A DNA stretch of 64,000 nucleotides, from NCBI RefSeq assembly GCF_007923445.1, contig NZ_VOJI01000005.1:1-64000 (forward strand), written 5' to 3'. Under the pieces are notes generated by a model that saw only the letters and a list, made by a program, of their open reading frames with translations, was not told the DNA's origin and did no database searches. The DNA is from Puniceibacterium confluentis (lineage in GTDB: Bacteria > Pseudomonadota > Alphaproteobacteria > Rhodobacterales > Rhodobacteraceae). A program made the position numbers and the translations under genes. Below are positions 55,398 through 64,000 of the stretch, in pieces. The first letter of the stretch is position 1. Each line of letters begins with the position of its first letter.

Positions 55398-55949
55398 CTA
55401 GTCGGTGACGCGTACCGCGACCATCCGGTCGGGCGCGCCGACCACGGCGCCATTGCCACCGGTGCCCAGCTTGATCGCATCGACCACGTCCATGCCGTCC
55501 GTCACTTCGCCGACAACCGTGTACTGCCCGTTGAGAAAGTCGCCGGGCGCGAACATGATGAAGAACTGCGAATTGGCCGAGTTCGGATCCTGCGAACGCG
55601 CCATGCCGACCACACCGCGTGCAAACGGAATGTCGGAAAACTCCGCAGCCACATCCGGAAGATCCGATCCGCCCATGCCGGCCATGCCGGCATCCGCGCC
55701 GTCCTTGCCGAACTGCACATCGCCGGTCTGAGCCATGAAGCCTTCGATCACCCGGTGAAAGGCCACGCCGTCATAGGCGCCCTGCCCGGCCAGCGTGGTG
55801 ATCTGCGCGACGTGGTTGGGTGCCACATCTTCGAACAGGTCGACGGTGATGGTGCCGTTCGCGGCTCCTGCGACGTCGATTTCGAGACCGGTGGCCAGTG
55901 CCGGGCTGGCCGCCAGTGTCAGAGCGAGAGTGACAGCAAGCTTACGCAT
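55398..55949 (-). CDS. Secreted peptidyl-prolyl isomerase, cyclophilin type
   Basis: A 183-residue cyclophilin with a Sec signal (RKLAVTLALTLAASPALA, cleavage near 20), so it acts in the periplasm. FHRVIEGFMAQTGDVQFGKD and SQDPNSANSQFFIMFAPGDF carry the active-site Arg, Phe, Gln and related residues. Compared with the cytoplasmic paralog it lacks Trp near the cyclosporin site. Its start overlaps the upstream cyclophilin stop by eight bases; the pair probably arose by duplication. Confidence 0.94.
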   Translation of the reverse strand: MRKLAVTLALTLAASPALATGLEIDVAGAANGTITVDLFEDVAPNHVAQITTLAGQGAYDGVAFHRVIEGFMAQTGDVQFGKDGADAGMAGMGGSDLPDVAAEFSDIPFARGVVGMARSQDPNSANSQFFIMFAPGDFLNGQYTVVGEVTDGMDVVDAIKLGTGGNGAVVGAPDRMVAVRVTD

Positions 55950-56448
55950 CCGACGCGACCTTGACCGAAACCATGCGGTCGGGATTTGCGGGCGGCTCAC
56001 CCTTGGTGATGGCGTCCACATGCTCCATCCCCGAGATCACCCGCCCATAGACGGTGTACTGCCCGTTGAGGAAGTGGTTGTCCTTGAAGTTGATGAAGAA
56101 CTGCGAGTTGGCAGAGTTCGGATTCTGGCTGCGCGCCGCACCGATGGTGCCACGGTCATGCGGCAGTTTCGAGAATTCGGCCGGCAGGTCGGGATGCTCG
56201 GAACCACCGGTGCCGGCGGCGCGGAGGTTGAAATCGCCTTCCATGTTGCCGTTTGCCACATCGCCGGTCTGCGCCATGAAGCCATCAATCACGCGGTGAA
56301 AGCACACGTTGTCATAGGCACCGGCCCGGGCCAGCGTCTTCATCCGCTCGACGTGTTTCGGCGCGACATCGGGCAGAAGCTCGATCGTCACGGTGCCGTT
56401 CTTCAGCTCCAGCAGGATGGTGTTCTCGGGGTCTTTGATCTCGGCCAT
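55942..56448 (-). CDS. Cytoplasmic peptidyl-prolyl isomerase, cyclophilin type
   Basis: A 168-residue cyclophilin without a signal: IKDPENTILLELKNGTVTIE, FHRVIDGFMAQTGDVANGNM, RSQNPNSANSQFFINFKDNH and QYTVYGRVISGMEHVDAITK. All active-site residues seem present. It catalyses proline cis-trans isomerisation in the cytoplasm. First gene of the two-cyclophilin operon, divergent from pgk by 124 bases. Confidence 0.95.
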   Translation of the reverse strand: MAEIKDPENTILLELKNGTVTIELLPDVAPKHVERMKTLARAGAYDNVCFHRVIDGFMAQTGDVANGNMEGDFNLRAAGTGGSEHPDLPAEFSKLPHDRGTIGAARSQNPNSANSQFFINFKDNHFLNGQYTVYGRVISGMEHVDAITKGEPPANPDRMVSVKVASDA

Positions 56449-56572
56449 GTCATGCTCCCTTGGCTCAGGCGTTGGCCCTTAGGTACTGCGCCCGGCCGCG
56501 AATGCCAAGACGGTGGATTGACCTCTGTGGCCCGGTCCGTCAAACCTCGGGCCAACAATCTTGGAGGGTGCC

Positions 56573-57760
56573 ATGGCCTGGAAAACACTGGATCAGATGG
56601 AACTGGACGGCAAGCGCGTGCTGGTGCGAGTCGACATCAACGTGCCGCTTGCAGACGGTCAGGTCACCGATGCGACCCGGATCGAGCGGATCGCACCGAC
56701 GATCACGGATATCCTCGCAGGCGGCGGCATGCCCATTCTGCTGGCGCATTTTGGCCGCCCCAAGGGACAGGTCGTGCCCGACATGAGCCTGCAACAACTG
56801 GTGCCGGCGCTGGAAGCGGCGCTGGGCGCTGATGTGGTCTTTGTTGCCGATTGCGTCGGCCCGGCGGCAGAGGCCGCGGCCGCGGCCCTGCAGCCCGGCC
56901 AGGTGTTGCTGCTCGAGAACACGCGCTTTCATGGCGGAGAAGAAAAGAACGACCCGGATCTTGCCGCCGGCATGGCAACGCTGGGCGATATCTATTGCAA
57001 CGACGCGTTTTCAGCAGCGCACCGGGCGCATGCCTCGACCGAGGCGCTGGCGCGGCTGCTGCCCTCCTGCGCCGGCCGCCTGATGCAGGCGGAACTCAGC
57101 GCGCTGGAAAAGGCGTTGGGCAACCCCGAACGCCCGGTGCTGGCCGTCGTCGGCGGCGCCAAGGTGTCGACCAAGCTCGAGCTTTTGTCCAACCTTGTGG
57201 AGAAGGTCGATATTCTGGTGATTGGCGGCGGAATGGCGAATACCTTTCTGGCGGCGCAGGGGCTGGATGTCGGCAAATCGCTGTGCGAGCACGACATGAC
57301 CGGCACTGCGCGCGAGATTGCCGAAAAGGCCGCGAAAAGCGGCTGCGAAATTCTGCTGCCGCGCGACGTGGTGGTGGCGCGCGAATTCAGGGCCGGTGCC
57401 GCACATGACGTGGTCAAGGCCGAAGACTGCCCGCCGGATGCGATGATCCTGGATGCCGGACCGGACAGCGTGGCGCATGTGGGCCTGGCTCTGGAGCGCG
57501 CCAGAACGCTGATCTGGAACGGACCGCTGGGCGCCTTCGAGATCGCGCCTTTCGATGCCGCCACCAATGCCGCCGCCGGCCATGCCGCCGAACTGTCGCG
57601 CGCGGGCAAGCTGGTGTCGGTGGCAGGTGGCGGCGACACGGTGGCGGCGCTGAACAAGGCGGATGCGGCCAAGGATTTCACCTATATTTCCACCGCCGGC
57701 GGCGCGTTCCTGGAATGGATGGAAGGCAAGACACTGCCGGGCGTTGCCGCCCTGGGCTAG
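56573..57760 (+). CDS. pgk: Phosphoglycerate kinase
   Basis: A 395-residue Pgk: [16 protein letters not shown] (about 14-29), [26 protein letters not shown], the hinge [15 protein letters not shown], and [20 protein letters not shown] with [19 protein letters not shown] at the end. It makes ATP from 1,3-bisphosphoglycerate or works in gluconeogenesis. ATG 56573 has TTGGAGGGTGCC in front. It is followed by a perfect hairpin and ftsB. Confidence 0.97.
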   Translation: MAWKTLDQMELDGKRVLVRVDINVPLADGQVTDATRIERIAPTITDILAGGGMPILLAHFGRPKGQVVPDMSLQQLVPALEAALGADVVFVADCVGPAAEAAAAALQPGQVLLLENTRFHGGEEKNDPDLAAGMATLGDIYCNDAFSAAHRAHASTEALARLLPSCAGRLMQAELSALEKALGNPERPVLAVVGGAKVSTKLELLSNLVEKVDILVIGGGMANTFLAAQGLDVGKSLCEHDMTGTAREIAEKAAKSGCEILLPRDVVVAREFRAGAAHDVVKAEDCPPDAMILDAGPDSVAHVGLALERARTLIWNGPLGAFEIAPFDAATNAAAGHAAELSRAGKLVSVAGGGDTVAALNKADAAKDFTYISTAGGAFLEWMEGKTLPGVAALG

Positions 57761-57773
57761 CCTGGCGTCATGC

Positions 57774-57798
57774 GGGAATCCCCGTCCGGGGGATTCCC
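57774..57798 (+). terminator. Perfect 10-bp hairpin after pgk
   Basis: GGGAATCCCC and GGGGATTCCC pair fully around a 5-base loop, 14 bases after the pgk stop. There is no T-run, so it may act in mRNA stability or as a Rho-assisted terminator. Confidence 0.55.
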
Positions 57799-57864
57799 AA
57801 GCGCAGAGGGCTGTGCCATACTTGCCGGGTGCGCCCGCAAGAGGCGCTTCCGAGAGGCAGTTAC

Positions 57865-58167
57865 ATGAACATCCTTCGCACCCCGCCGGCCTTTGGCGCG
57901 CTGGTTTTCTTCGCCATCACCTTCAGCCTCGGAGCCTATTTCACCTTTGCCGCGGTACAGGGGGATTTCGGCGTGTTCCGGCGTGCGGAAATCACCGTCG
58001 AATCGCAGAATCTGGCGGAGGAACTGCGTCAGGTGCGGGCAGAAGTCGACAGGATGGAGAATCTGACCACGCGTCTGTCGGACGATTACCTCGACCTGGA
58101 CCTTCTGGACCAGCAGGCCCGCGACGTTCTCGGGCTGATGCGCACGGACGAGATCACCGTTCGGTAA
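57865..58167 (+). CDS. ftsB: FtsB/DivIC-type septum formation protein
   Basis: A 100-residue bitopic protein: one membrane segment (about 8-30), a heptad-rich coiled coil (QNLAEELRQVRAEVDRMENL, about 49-68), and DYLDLDLLDQQARDVLGLMR. Size, layout and its place between pgk and pdhA match alphaproteobacterial FtsB homologues. It would join FtsL/FtsQ at the divisome. ATG 57865 has GAGAGGCAGTTAC upstream. Confidence 0.85.
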   Translation: MNILRTPPAFGALVFFAITFSLGAYFTFAAVQGDFGVFRRAEITVESQNLAEELRQVRAEVDRMENLTTRLSDDYLDLDLLDQQARDVLGLMRTDEITVR

Positions 58168-58187
58168 GCGTTACGCCGGAGCCAGGG

Positions 58188-58237
58188 AAAATTTTTTCGA
58201 AAAAAAATTTGGTGAAAAATTCTTTGAAAGAATTTTT
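58188..58237. repeat. Two AT-rich palindromes between ftsB and pdhA
   Basis: AAAATTTTTT-CG-AAAAAAAATTT (58188-58210) and AAAAATTCTTT-G-AAAGAATTTTT (58215-58237, perfect 11 bp arms) lie back to back in an otherwise GC-rich region. They can form two hairpins on either strand and may end ftsB transcription. Confidence 0.8.
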
Positions 58238-58345
58238 GCGTTCGGACCCCCGACGATCAGCGCGCTTTACTCGCACGTATCCGGGTTTTACCCTTCGGGT
58301 GGTTGAACGCTAAACCATCCGACTTCCCTCGAGAGGAGCCCGCGC

Positions 58346-59347
58346 ATGGCTGCCCGCAAAGCTACTGCTCAAACCGGCCCCTCGGCCGAGACCCTGACCA
58401 CGTTCTACCGTGACATGCTGCTGATCCGCCGGTTCGAGGAGAAGGCCGGCCAGCTGTACGGCATGGGCCTGATCGGCGGTTTCTGTCATCTCTACATCGG
58501 TCAGGAAGCCGTGGTTGTCGGGCTGGAGGCCGCGGCTCGGGAGGGCGACAAGCGTATCACCTCTTACCGCGATCATGGTCACATGCTGGCCTGCGGCATG
58601 AACCCCGACAACATCATGGCCGAACTCACCGGGCGCACGGGGGGGTACTCAGGCGGCAAGGGCGGCTCCATGCACATGTTTTCGAAAGAAAACAATTTTT
58701 ACGGCGGCCACGGTATCGTCGGGGCTCAGGTGCCGATCGGTGCGGGTCTCGCCTTTGCCGACAAGTACAGGGGCAACGGCAACGTGACCTTTGTCTATTT
58801 CGGCGACGGAGCAGCGAATCAAGGTCAGGTCTACGAGACCTACAACATGGCCAGGCTCTGGACGCTGCCGGTCATCTTCGTGATCGAAAACAATCAGTAC
58901 GTCGCGGGTAACAGCGTCACCCGCTCGCCCCAGTTGCCGGCCCTCTGGGAGCGCGGCGCGGCGTTTGGCATCAAGGGCGAAGAGGTCGACGGCATGGATG
59001 TGCTGGCGGTTCAGGCGGCGGGCGAGAAGGCGGTCGCGCATTGTCGGGCTGGCAGAGGGCCTTACATCCTCGAGGTCAGGACCTATCGCTACCGCGGCCA
59101 TTCCATGTCAGACCCCGCAAAATACCGCACCCGCGAGGAAGTGCAGAAGATGCGCTCGGAACGTGATCCCATCGACCACGTCCGCGATTTGCTGCTCAGC
59201 AGTCGCCATGCCAGCGAGGAAGATCTCAAGGCCATCGACAAGGAAATCAAGGGCATCGTCAACGCGGCTGCGGAATTTGCCCGCACCAGCCCGGAGCCGG
59301 AGCCTGCCGTGCTCACCACCGATATCACCGCTGACGCCCCGGCCTGA
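58346..59347 (+). CDS. pdhA: Pyruvate dehydrogenase E1 component, alpha subunit
   Basis: A 333-residue E1-alpha: YRDMLLIRRFEEKAGQLYGM, GGKGGSMHMFSKENNFYGGH, the thiamine-diphosphate motif YFGDGAANQGQVYETYNMAR ending in ENNQYV, and the phosphorylation-loop region TYRYRGHSMSDPAKYRTREE. With E1-beta it decarboxylates pyruvate and passes the acetyl group to lipoate. GAGAGGAGCCCGCGC precedes ATG. 12 bases to pdhB. Confidence 0.96.
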   Translation: MAARKATAQTGPSAETLTTFYRDMLLIRRFEEKAGQLYGMGLIGGFCHLYIGQEAVVVGLEAAAREGDKRITSYRDHGHMLACGMNPDNIMAELTGRTGGYSGGKGGSMHMFSKENNFYGGHGIVGAQVPIGAGLAFADKYRGNGNVTFVYFGDGAANQGQVYETYNMARLWTLPVIFVIENNQYVAGNSVTRSPQLPALWERGAAFGIKGEEVDGMDVLAVQAAGEKAVAHCRAGRGPYILEVRTYRYRGHSMSDPAKYRTREEVQKMRSERDPIDHVRDLLLSSRHASEEDLKAIDKEIKGIVNAAAEFARTSPEPEPAVLTTDITADAPA

Positions 59348-59359
59348 GGAGAGTTTCAG

Positions 59360-60673
59360 ATGCCTACACAGATCCTCATGCCCACACTCTCCCCGACGAT
59401 GGAGGACGGCACCCTGGCGAAATGGCTGGTGAAAGAGGGCGATACCGTGTCCTCGGGCGACATTCTGGCAGAAATCGAAACCGACAAGGCAACGATGGAG
59501 TTCGAAGCGGCCGACGCAGGTGTGATCAGCCGCATTCTGATTCCCGCAGGCACCGTCGGCGTTCGGGTCAACACGCCCATCGCCGTCCTCACCTCTGGCG
59601 AGGGTGCGCCTGTTGACCGGCGACAGTCCGCGGCAGCGACCGTGGCCGCCCCTGCCCCGGCCCCCATGCGCGATTGGCCCGCCGATACAGCAGTCAAGAG
59701 CCAGACAGTCCGCGAAGCCCTGCGCGACGCCATGGCCGAAGAGATGCGGCGTGACGACACGGTGTTTCTGATGGGCGAGGAAGTCGCCGAATACCAGGGG
59801 GCCTACAAGATCAGCCAGCATCTGCTTGAGGAGTTCGGCTCGAAACGCGTGATCGACACGCCGATCACCGAACACGGCTTCAGCGGCCTTGCGGTTGGCG
59901 CCGCCTTTGGTGGATTGCGCCCCATCATCGAATTCATGACCTTCAACTTTGCCATGCAGGCGATGGACCAGATCATAAATTCCGCCGCCAAGACGTTTTA
60001 TATGTCGGGTGGCCGGATGAACGCACCCTTGGTATTCCGCGGCCCCAACGGCGCGGCTGCGCGGGTTGGCGCTCAGCACAGTCAGGACTATGCGGCCTGG
60101 TACGCGCATATCCCCGGACTCAAGGTGGCGATGCCCTATTCGTCATCCGACGCCAAGGGGCTGCTGAAATCGGCGATCCGCGACCCCAACCCTGTCATTT
60201 TCCTGGAAAACGAATTCCTCTACGGCCGCGCCTTCGATGTGCCGGTGATGGATGATTTCACCGTGCCCTTTGGCAAGGCACGGATCTGGCGCGAAGGCAG
60301 CGATGTCACGCTGGTCAGCTTTGGCATCGGCATGACCTACGCTCTCGACGCGGCAGAGCGGTTGGCTGAGGACGGCATCAGCGCCGAGGTCATCGACCTG
60401 CGCACCCTGCGGCCGCTGGACACGGCCACGATCATCGCCTCGGTGAAGAAGACCAACCGCTGCGTCACCATGGAAGAGGGCTGGCCGGTGGGCGCAATTG
60501 GCAACCACATCTCCGCCGTGCTGATGCAGGAAGCCTTTGACGACCTTGACGCCCCGGTGATCAACTGCACCGGCCGGGATGTGCCCATGCCCTATGCCGA
60601 AAACCTGGAAAAGCTGGCCTTGCCCTGCACGGAAGATGTGATCGCCGCGGCGCACAGGGTCTGCTACCGATGA
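59360..60673 (+). CDS. pdhB: Pyruvate dehydrogenase E1 component, beta subunit, with N-terminal lipoyl domain
   Basis: A 437-residue protein. Residues 1-78 are a lipoyl domain with the target Lys, K43, in [13 protein letters not shown]. After an Ala/Pro linker, the E1-beta core starts near 115 ([53 protein letters not shown]) and ends with [17 protein letters not shown]. The extra lipoyl domain on E1-beta is a known alphaproteobacterial feature. Its stop overlaps the next gene start by four bases. Confidence 0.96.
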   Translation: MPTQILMPTLSPTMEDGTLAKWLVKEGDTVSSGDILAEIETDKATMEFEAADAGVISRILIPAGTVGVRVNTPIAVLTSGEGAPVDRRQSAAATVAAPAPAPMRDWPADTAVKSQTVREALRDAMAEEMRRDDTVFLMGEEVAEYQGAYKISQHLLEEFGSKRVIDTPITEHGFSGLAVGAAFGGLRPIIEFMTFNFAMQAMDQIINSAAKTFYMSGGRMNAPLVFRGPNGAAARVGAQHSQDYAAWYAHIPGLKVAMPYSSSDAKGLLKSAIRDPNPVIFLENEFLYGRAFDVPVMDDFTVPFGKARIWREGSDVTLVSFGIGMTYALDAAERLAEDGISAEVIDLRTLRPLDTATIIASVKKTNRCVTMEEGWPVGAIGNHISAVLMQEAFDDLDAPVINCTGRDVPMPYAENLEKLALPCTEDVIAAAHRVCYR

Positions 60674-60942
60674 GCGCGGTCGAGGTTCTTGGCCGGGACG
60701 TCGCGGCCGAAGCCTGCCGCATCCGCGTCCGTGTCGGTGGCACAGACGTCGTGGCGCTTGTTCCCGAAGTGCTGATGCAGGGTCTGCGGCCGGGCGAACG
60801 ACCCAGCCATCAGGAAAGCTATGAATGGATCGCGCGCCACGGTCGCCAGTTACAGGCAGCCCTGACAACCCTGCATCAGGGCGGGACACCGCGCCGACCC
60901 TTTGATGTGCTGATACTTGAGGCGCCGGCACATGGCCGTTGA
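60670..60942 (+). CDS. Small protein between pdhB and pdhC (possibly DUF5076)
   Basis: A 90-residue protein: [40 protein letters not shown] and a short C-terminus. It overlaps pdhB (ATGA) and the start of pdhC by 11 bases, so expression is locked to the complex. I think it belongs to DUF5076, found in such gene clusters, but am not certain. A role as assembly or regulatory factor of pyruvate dehydrogenase is a guess from position. Confidence 0.7.
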   Translation: MSAVEVLGRDVAAEACRIRVRVGGTDVVALVPEVLMQGLRPGERPSHQESYEWIARHGRQLQAALTTLHQGGTPRRPFDVLILEAPAHGR

Positions 60943-62209
60943 AATCCTGATGCCCGCCCTGTCACCGACGATGGAAGAAGGCACGCTCGCCAGATGGCTG
61001 GTGCAAAGCGGCGACAGGATTGCCGCGGGTGACGTGATTGCCGAAATCGAAACCGATAAGGCGACACTGGAATTCGAGGCGGCCGTTCATGGCACGATTG
61101 GCGCGATACTGATCGCCGCGGGCACCGCCGGGATCAGGGTCAATACTCCGATCGCCACATTGCTGGCGGACGGTGAAACCCCGGATTCCGCCACTGATGC
61201 CCGCCCGGTCACCCGGACACCCATATCCGTCGCGAAAGCCGATCCAACCCCGGTGCGGTCCGGCAGCGCGACACGGGTTGCGGCGTCTCCGGTTGCGCGC
61301 CGCATCGCCGCCGAACGGCGGCTGGACCTGAGTCTGATCGCCGGCAGCGGGCCGGGCGGGCGGATTGTCCGTGCCGATGTCGAGGCGCCCGTCGCTCCGG
61401 GCGCGCGGGCGGTGGCGCCCGCCCCTGCCCCACAAAGCGAAATGTCCATTTCGCCTGCGATTGCGGCCCTGCCGCCCGAGGCATCCGCCGCCGCCGTCAA
61501 AAGGCTTTATGCCGACCGAACCCACACCGAAGTGCCGTTAACCAGCATGCGCCGCACCATTGCAGCCCGTCTGAGCAAGACCAAGGAAACCGTGCCCCAT
61601 GTCTACCTGCGCCACGATGTCCTGCTCGACCGCCTGACAGCCCTGCGCGCAGAACTCAATCCGCAACTCGCGCCGCGCGGCCTCAGGCTCTCGGTCAATG
61701 ATTTCATCATCAAGGCCTGTGCCCGCGCCTTGCAGCAGGTGCCTGCGGCCAATGCGGTCTGGGCGGGCGATAGCATTCTGCGTCTGACGGCTTCGGATAT
61801 CGCGGTCGCCGTGGCCGTGGACGGCGGCGTGTTCACACCGGTGGTGCGTGACGCGGACAGCAAGAGCCTCGGCGTGATTTCAGCAGAAACAGGGGATCTG
61901 GCAGCACGCGCCCGCAACCGCGGCCTCACCCCGGGCGAATATCAGGGCGGCAGCCTTACGATCTCGAACCTGGGGGCGTTCGGGATCGAAAGTTTTGACG
62001 CAATCCTCAATCCGCCTCAGGCGGCGATCCTGGCCTTTGGGGCGGCACTGCGCAAACCCATCGTCGCCGAGAACGGTGACATCGTGGCCGCCACGGTGAT
62101 GTCCGTGACACTTGGCGTCGATCACCGGGTCATTGATGGCGCCGTGGGGGCGGAATTTCTACGGGCGGTCGCCCACAACCTGGAACATCCGCTCGCGTTG
62201 CTGGTCTGA
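60932..62209 (+). CDS. pdhC: Pyruvate dehydrogenase E2, dihydrolipoamide acetyltransferase
   Basis: A 425-residue E2 with one lipoyl domain (1-78, target K43 in [13 protein letters not shown]), a peripheral-subunit-binding domain (about 118-152, [31 protein letters not shown]), and the catalytic trimer-forming domain ending [14 protein letters not shown] with the active-site His. Start ATG 60932 ([18 protein letters not shown]) lies inside the previous gene end. No E3 (lpd) gene follows; cysE is convergent. Confidence 0.96.
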   Translation: MAVEILMPALSPTMEEGTLARWLVQSGDRIAAGDVIAEIETDKATLEFEAAVHGTIGAILIAAGTAGIRVNTPIATLLADGETPDSATDARPVTRTPISVAKADPTPVRSGSATRVAASPVARRIAAERRLDLSLIAGSGPGGRIVRADVEAPVAPGARAVAPAPAPQSEMSISPAIAALPPEASAAAVKRLYADRTHTEVPLTSMRRTIAARLSKTKETVPHVYLRHDVLLDRLTALRAELNPQLAPRGLRLSVNDFIIKACARALQQVPAANAVWAGDSILRLTASDIAVAVAVDGGVFTPVVRDADSKSLGVISAETGDLAARARNRGLTPGEYQGGSLTISNLGAFGIESFDAILNPPQAAILAFGAALRKPIVAENGDIVAATVMSVTLGVDHRVIDGAVGAEFLRAVAHNLEHPLALLV

Positions 62210-62373
62210 GAAACGGCATTGAGCCAAGGGGTCCCGTCGCCTTTGGCTCGCCCCCCGCGAGAGACAGACAACGCCATCGGCCGGAAATGGTCCGGCTGTG
62301 AACCGAAGCAGCCACCTCGACGGATGATCGCGGCACCCGCGGCAGTTTTCCGTCGCGGCACCCCGAGGGCGCA

Positions 62374-62396
62374 AGACGCCGGTTCTGAACCGGCGT
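62374..62396. terminator. Perfect palindrome between convergent pdhC and cysE
   Basis: GACGCCGGTTC and GAACCGGCGTC pair over 11 bp around a single T. It lies 15 bases from the cysE stop and about 165 from that of pdhC and can serve transcripts from both sides; there is no T-run. The rest of the 200-base gap shows nothing clear. Confidence 0.65.
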
Positions 62397-62410
62397 CGCT
62401 TGCAGTGCGC

Positions 62411-63220
62411 CTACATCCCGCCGCGCAGCAGCTGGTCCATGCTGACCGAGGGTTGCGCACAGCCCGCTTCGCCGACGATCCGGGCCGGAACTCCGGCCAC
62501 AGTCTTGCACGGTGGCACTTCCTCCAGCACCACGGAGCCGGCGGCGATACGCGAACAGTGACCGACCTTGATATTGCCCAGCACTTTTGCACCGGCCCCG
62601 ATCAACACACCGTCGCCGATCTTGGGATGGCGGTCCTCTTCTTCTTTGCCGGTTCCGCCCAGCGTTACCGAATGCAGCATTGACACGTTGTCACCCACCA
62701 CGGCCGTTTCGCCGATAACGATGGAATGCGCATGGTCGATCATGATGCCGCGGCCCAGACGTGCCGCCGGGTGAATGTCGACTCCGAACACTTCGGAACA
62801 CCGCATCTGGAACAGATACGCCAGATCGCGGCGCCCCTCGCGCCACAGCCAGTTCGCCACCCGGTACGACTGGATCGCCTGGAACCCTTTGAAAAACAGC
62901 AACGGCTGCAGGAACCGGTGGCAGGCCGGATCACGTTCGTATACCGCAACAATGTCGGCCCGTGCCGCCAACGCCAGGTCAGGGTCCGACTGATAGGCCT
63001 CGTCGCAGATCTCGCGCAGAATTTGTTCAGACATCTCGCCCGAGGCCAACTTGAGCGAGGTGCGGTACGCAAGCGCCCGCTCGATCGTGGGGTGATGCAG
63101 CACCGAATAGTGGACCAGCCCCCCCAGAAGAGGTTCGGATGCAACAGCATCTTCCGCCTCGTGCATGATGCGGGCCCACACCGGATCCAGTGCGGCGACC
63201 TTTGCGCGTGTCTCAGCCAT
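62411..63220 (-). CDS. cysE: Serine O-acetyltransferase
   Basis: A 269-residue CysE: helical N-terminal domain (to about 140), then left-handed beta-helix with GVDIHPAARLGRGIMIDHAH, VVIGETAVVGDNVSMLHSVT-type repeats and DRHPKIGDGVLIGAGAKVLG with the catalytic His/Asp. It makes O-acetylserine for cysteine synthesis; the C-terminal tail (after 245, MDQLLRGGM) may carry feedback contact. AAGGAGA precedes ATG 63220. Confidence 0.95.
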   Translation of the reverse strand: MAETRAKVAALDPVWARIMHEAEDAVASEPLLGGLVHYSVLHHPTIERALAYRTSLKLASGEMSEQILREICDEAYQSDPDLALAARADIVAVYERDPACHRFLQPLLFFKGFQAIQSYRVANWLWREGRRDLAYLFQMRCSEVFGVDIHPAARLGRGIMIDHAHSIVIGETAVVGDNVSMLHSVTLGGTGKEEEDRHPKIGDGVLIGAGAKVLGNIKVGHCSRIAAGSVVLEEVPPCKTVAGVPARIVGEAGCAQPSVSMDQLLRGGM

Positions 63221-63339
63221 GGCGTCTCTCCTTTGACCCTGAGTTTATAACAGATAGGATCGGCGCAGGAAAACGCAAAGGTTTGATGACGCGGTTCACC
63301 ACGGTTCATGGCCGCAAGATGCCCCGGGACATATGCCTG

Positions 63340-63666
63340 TCACGGCACTGATTTGCCCTGCGCCGACCGGTCCCTGCTGCCGGGGTCAACGGCGGACCGG
63401 GCCAGCGCCCTCAGGACGGCAATCAGGCATGCCGCGTAGTCTGCATCGCGCAGGTCGGGCTGTATCGGAAGGGGCGCGCTGGAGGTCAGGGACACAAGGG
63501 TGCCGTTGCCCCAGTCGGGATGCGCACGCCGAAACCGCCGCCGATACCGGTCGGCCGCATCGGCCCGGGCAAGCAGACGGCTGGCCGCTGCGTGCCGGGC
63601 TTCGGGCGGAACGCTCAGCAATGCGCGGGCGGCAAAATTCAGGTCACTGAGCAACACCGGCCTCAT
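63340..63666 (-). CDS. Small protein at the end of the GTA-like cluster (DUF7742-like)
   Basis: A 108-residue protein: NFAARALLSVPPEARHAAAS, ARADAADRYRRRFRRAHPDW, GNGTLVSL and YAACLIAVLRALARSA. I recognise this as a short conserved protein that follows the last tail gene of rhodobacterial gene transfer agents. It overlaps that gene stop by four bases (ATGA). Function unknown. Confidence 0.7.
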   Translation of the reverse strand: MRPVLLSDLNFAARALLSVPPEARHAAASRLLARADAADRYRRRFRRAHPDWGNGTLVSLTSSAPLPIQPDLRDADYAACLIAVLRALARSAVDPGSRDRSAQGKSVP

Positions 63667-64000
63667 TCTGTGATCGTCACCGCCTCGAACGGGCCGGGAC
63701 CGAACCGCGCCGAAACCTGCGCCACGGCGATCCGGAAGTCTCCGGCGACGGCATCTGCGGACCGCATTGCCGCGCTGTAGATCCAGGCTGGACTGGTGGT
63801 CTGCGCCTCGCGGATCACCGTATCGTTCTGCAGGATCCGGACCAGGTAGCGTTCGCTTTCTTCGCCCAGAGGCACCTCGTCCAGGTCCCAGCTGTCGCCA
63901 TCAATGCGGGTTCGCCGGACCCAACTGACCTGCAAGCTGCCGCTCGATGGGGTCACGGTCAGATGTACCGGGCTGTACGGCCGCATGCCGATCCCGTCGA
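63663..64000 (-). CDS. C-terminus of GTA/phage tail baseplate multidomain protein (Rc-GTA gp15-like), truncated by the window edge
   Basis: About 112 codons are present in frame to the right edge; the gene continues outside. The visible end reads GIGMRPYSPVHLTVTPSSGS, VSWVRRTRIDGDSWDLDEVP and VAQVSARFGPGPFEAVTI, a fibronectin-like final domain typical of the host-specificity/baseplate protein (gp15, megatron type) of Rc-GTA. The true start is not in the window. Confidence 0.8.
   Translation of the reverse strand, partial: DGIGMRPYSPVHLTVTPSSGSLQVSWVRRTRIDGDSWDLDEVPLGEESERYLVRILQNDTVIREAQTTSPAWIYSAAMRSADAVAGDFRIAVAQVSARFGPGPFEAVTITE

Overview
The window is a GC-rich chromosomal segment from an alphaproteobacterium, most likely of the Rhodobacterales (Rhodobacteraceae/Roseobacteraceae). 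The evidence is the gene content: a GapR-type nucleoid protein, a bacterial arginyl/leucyl-transferase (Bpt), a pyruvate dehydrogenase E1-beta with its own lipoyl domain, an ScfR-type regulator, a CbrA-like symporter-kinase, and, at the right edge, the tail-gene end of an Rc-GTA-like gene transfer agent cluster. Only one RNA gene is seen, tRNA-Thr(TGT). No CRISPR array or rRNA is visible.

Layout. 1-2147 is a decayed accessory patch: the right end of an IS5-type element with a broken transposase, the 3' fragment of a large MmeI-like DNA methyltransferase that the element cut, a small HTH gene and a small HGGxSTG gene. It abuts the 3' end of tRNA-Thr (2148-2223). 2273-11881 holds mixed core genes: a fused iron-type ABC permease, a sulfotransferase-like protein, a YkgJ-type cysteine cluster protein, gapR, a hydratase/dehydrogenase fusion with a degenerate dehydrogenase half, a YeeE/YedE pair with a sulfurtransferase, and an orphan FliM/FliN-domain protein. 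11962-15325 is a signalling operon: response regulator, small membrane protein, symporter-histidine kinase.

15416-24939 looks like one functional unit for short-chain acyl metabolism: a divergent ScfR/RamB-type regulator, a complete five-gene branched-chain-amino-acid-type ABC transporter, AMP-forming acetyl-CoA synthetase, and an adenylate kinase overlapping it by one base. A membrane-anchored PAS protein follows, with an exonuclease fold that has lost nearly all its catalytic residues. 26600-37819 is a tightly packed ten-gene minus-strand catabolic operon: Gfo/Idh/MocA, CoA-transferase, enoyl-CoA hydratase, aldehyde dehydrogenase, two GMC oxidoreductases, SDR, DUF993, LacI and Dabb. Two operator-like palindromes 21 bp apart precede it. 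I cannot name its substrate.

38115-51872 is mainly housekeeping: glnE, YbaK, DUF2852, RDD, bpt, gph, glmU-glmS, a PNPOx-like protein, AlkD-like protein, a lipoprotein, moaA and anmK. Five 57-bp tandem repeats with hairpins fill the divergent anmK/tyrS promoter region (51901-52166). 52199-62209 carries tyrS, a DUF3179 protein, two overlapping cyclophilins, pgk, ftsB and pdhA-pdhB-DUF5076-like-pdhC, with no E3 gene following. cysE and the end of the GTA cluster close the window. All functional calls come from reading the translated sequence and recalled family features; no database search was run.
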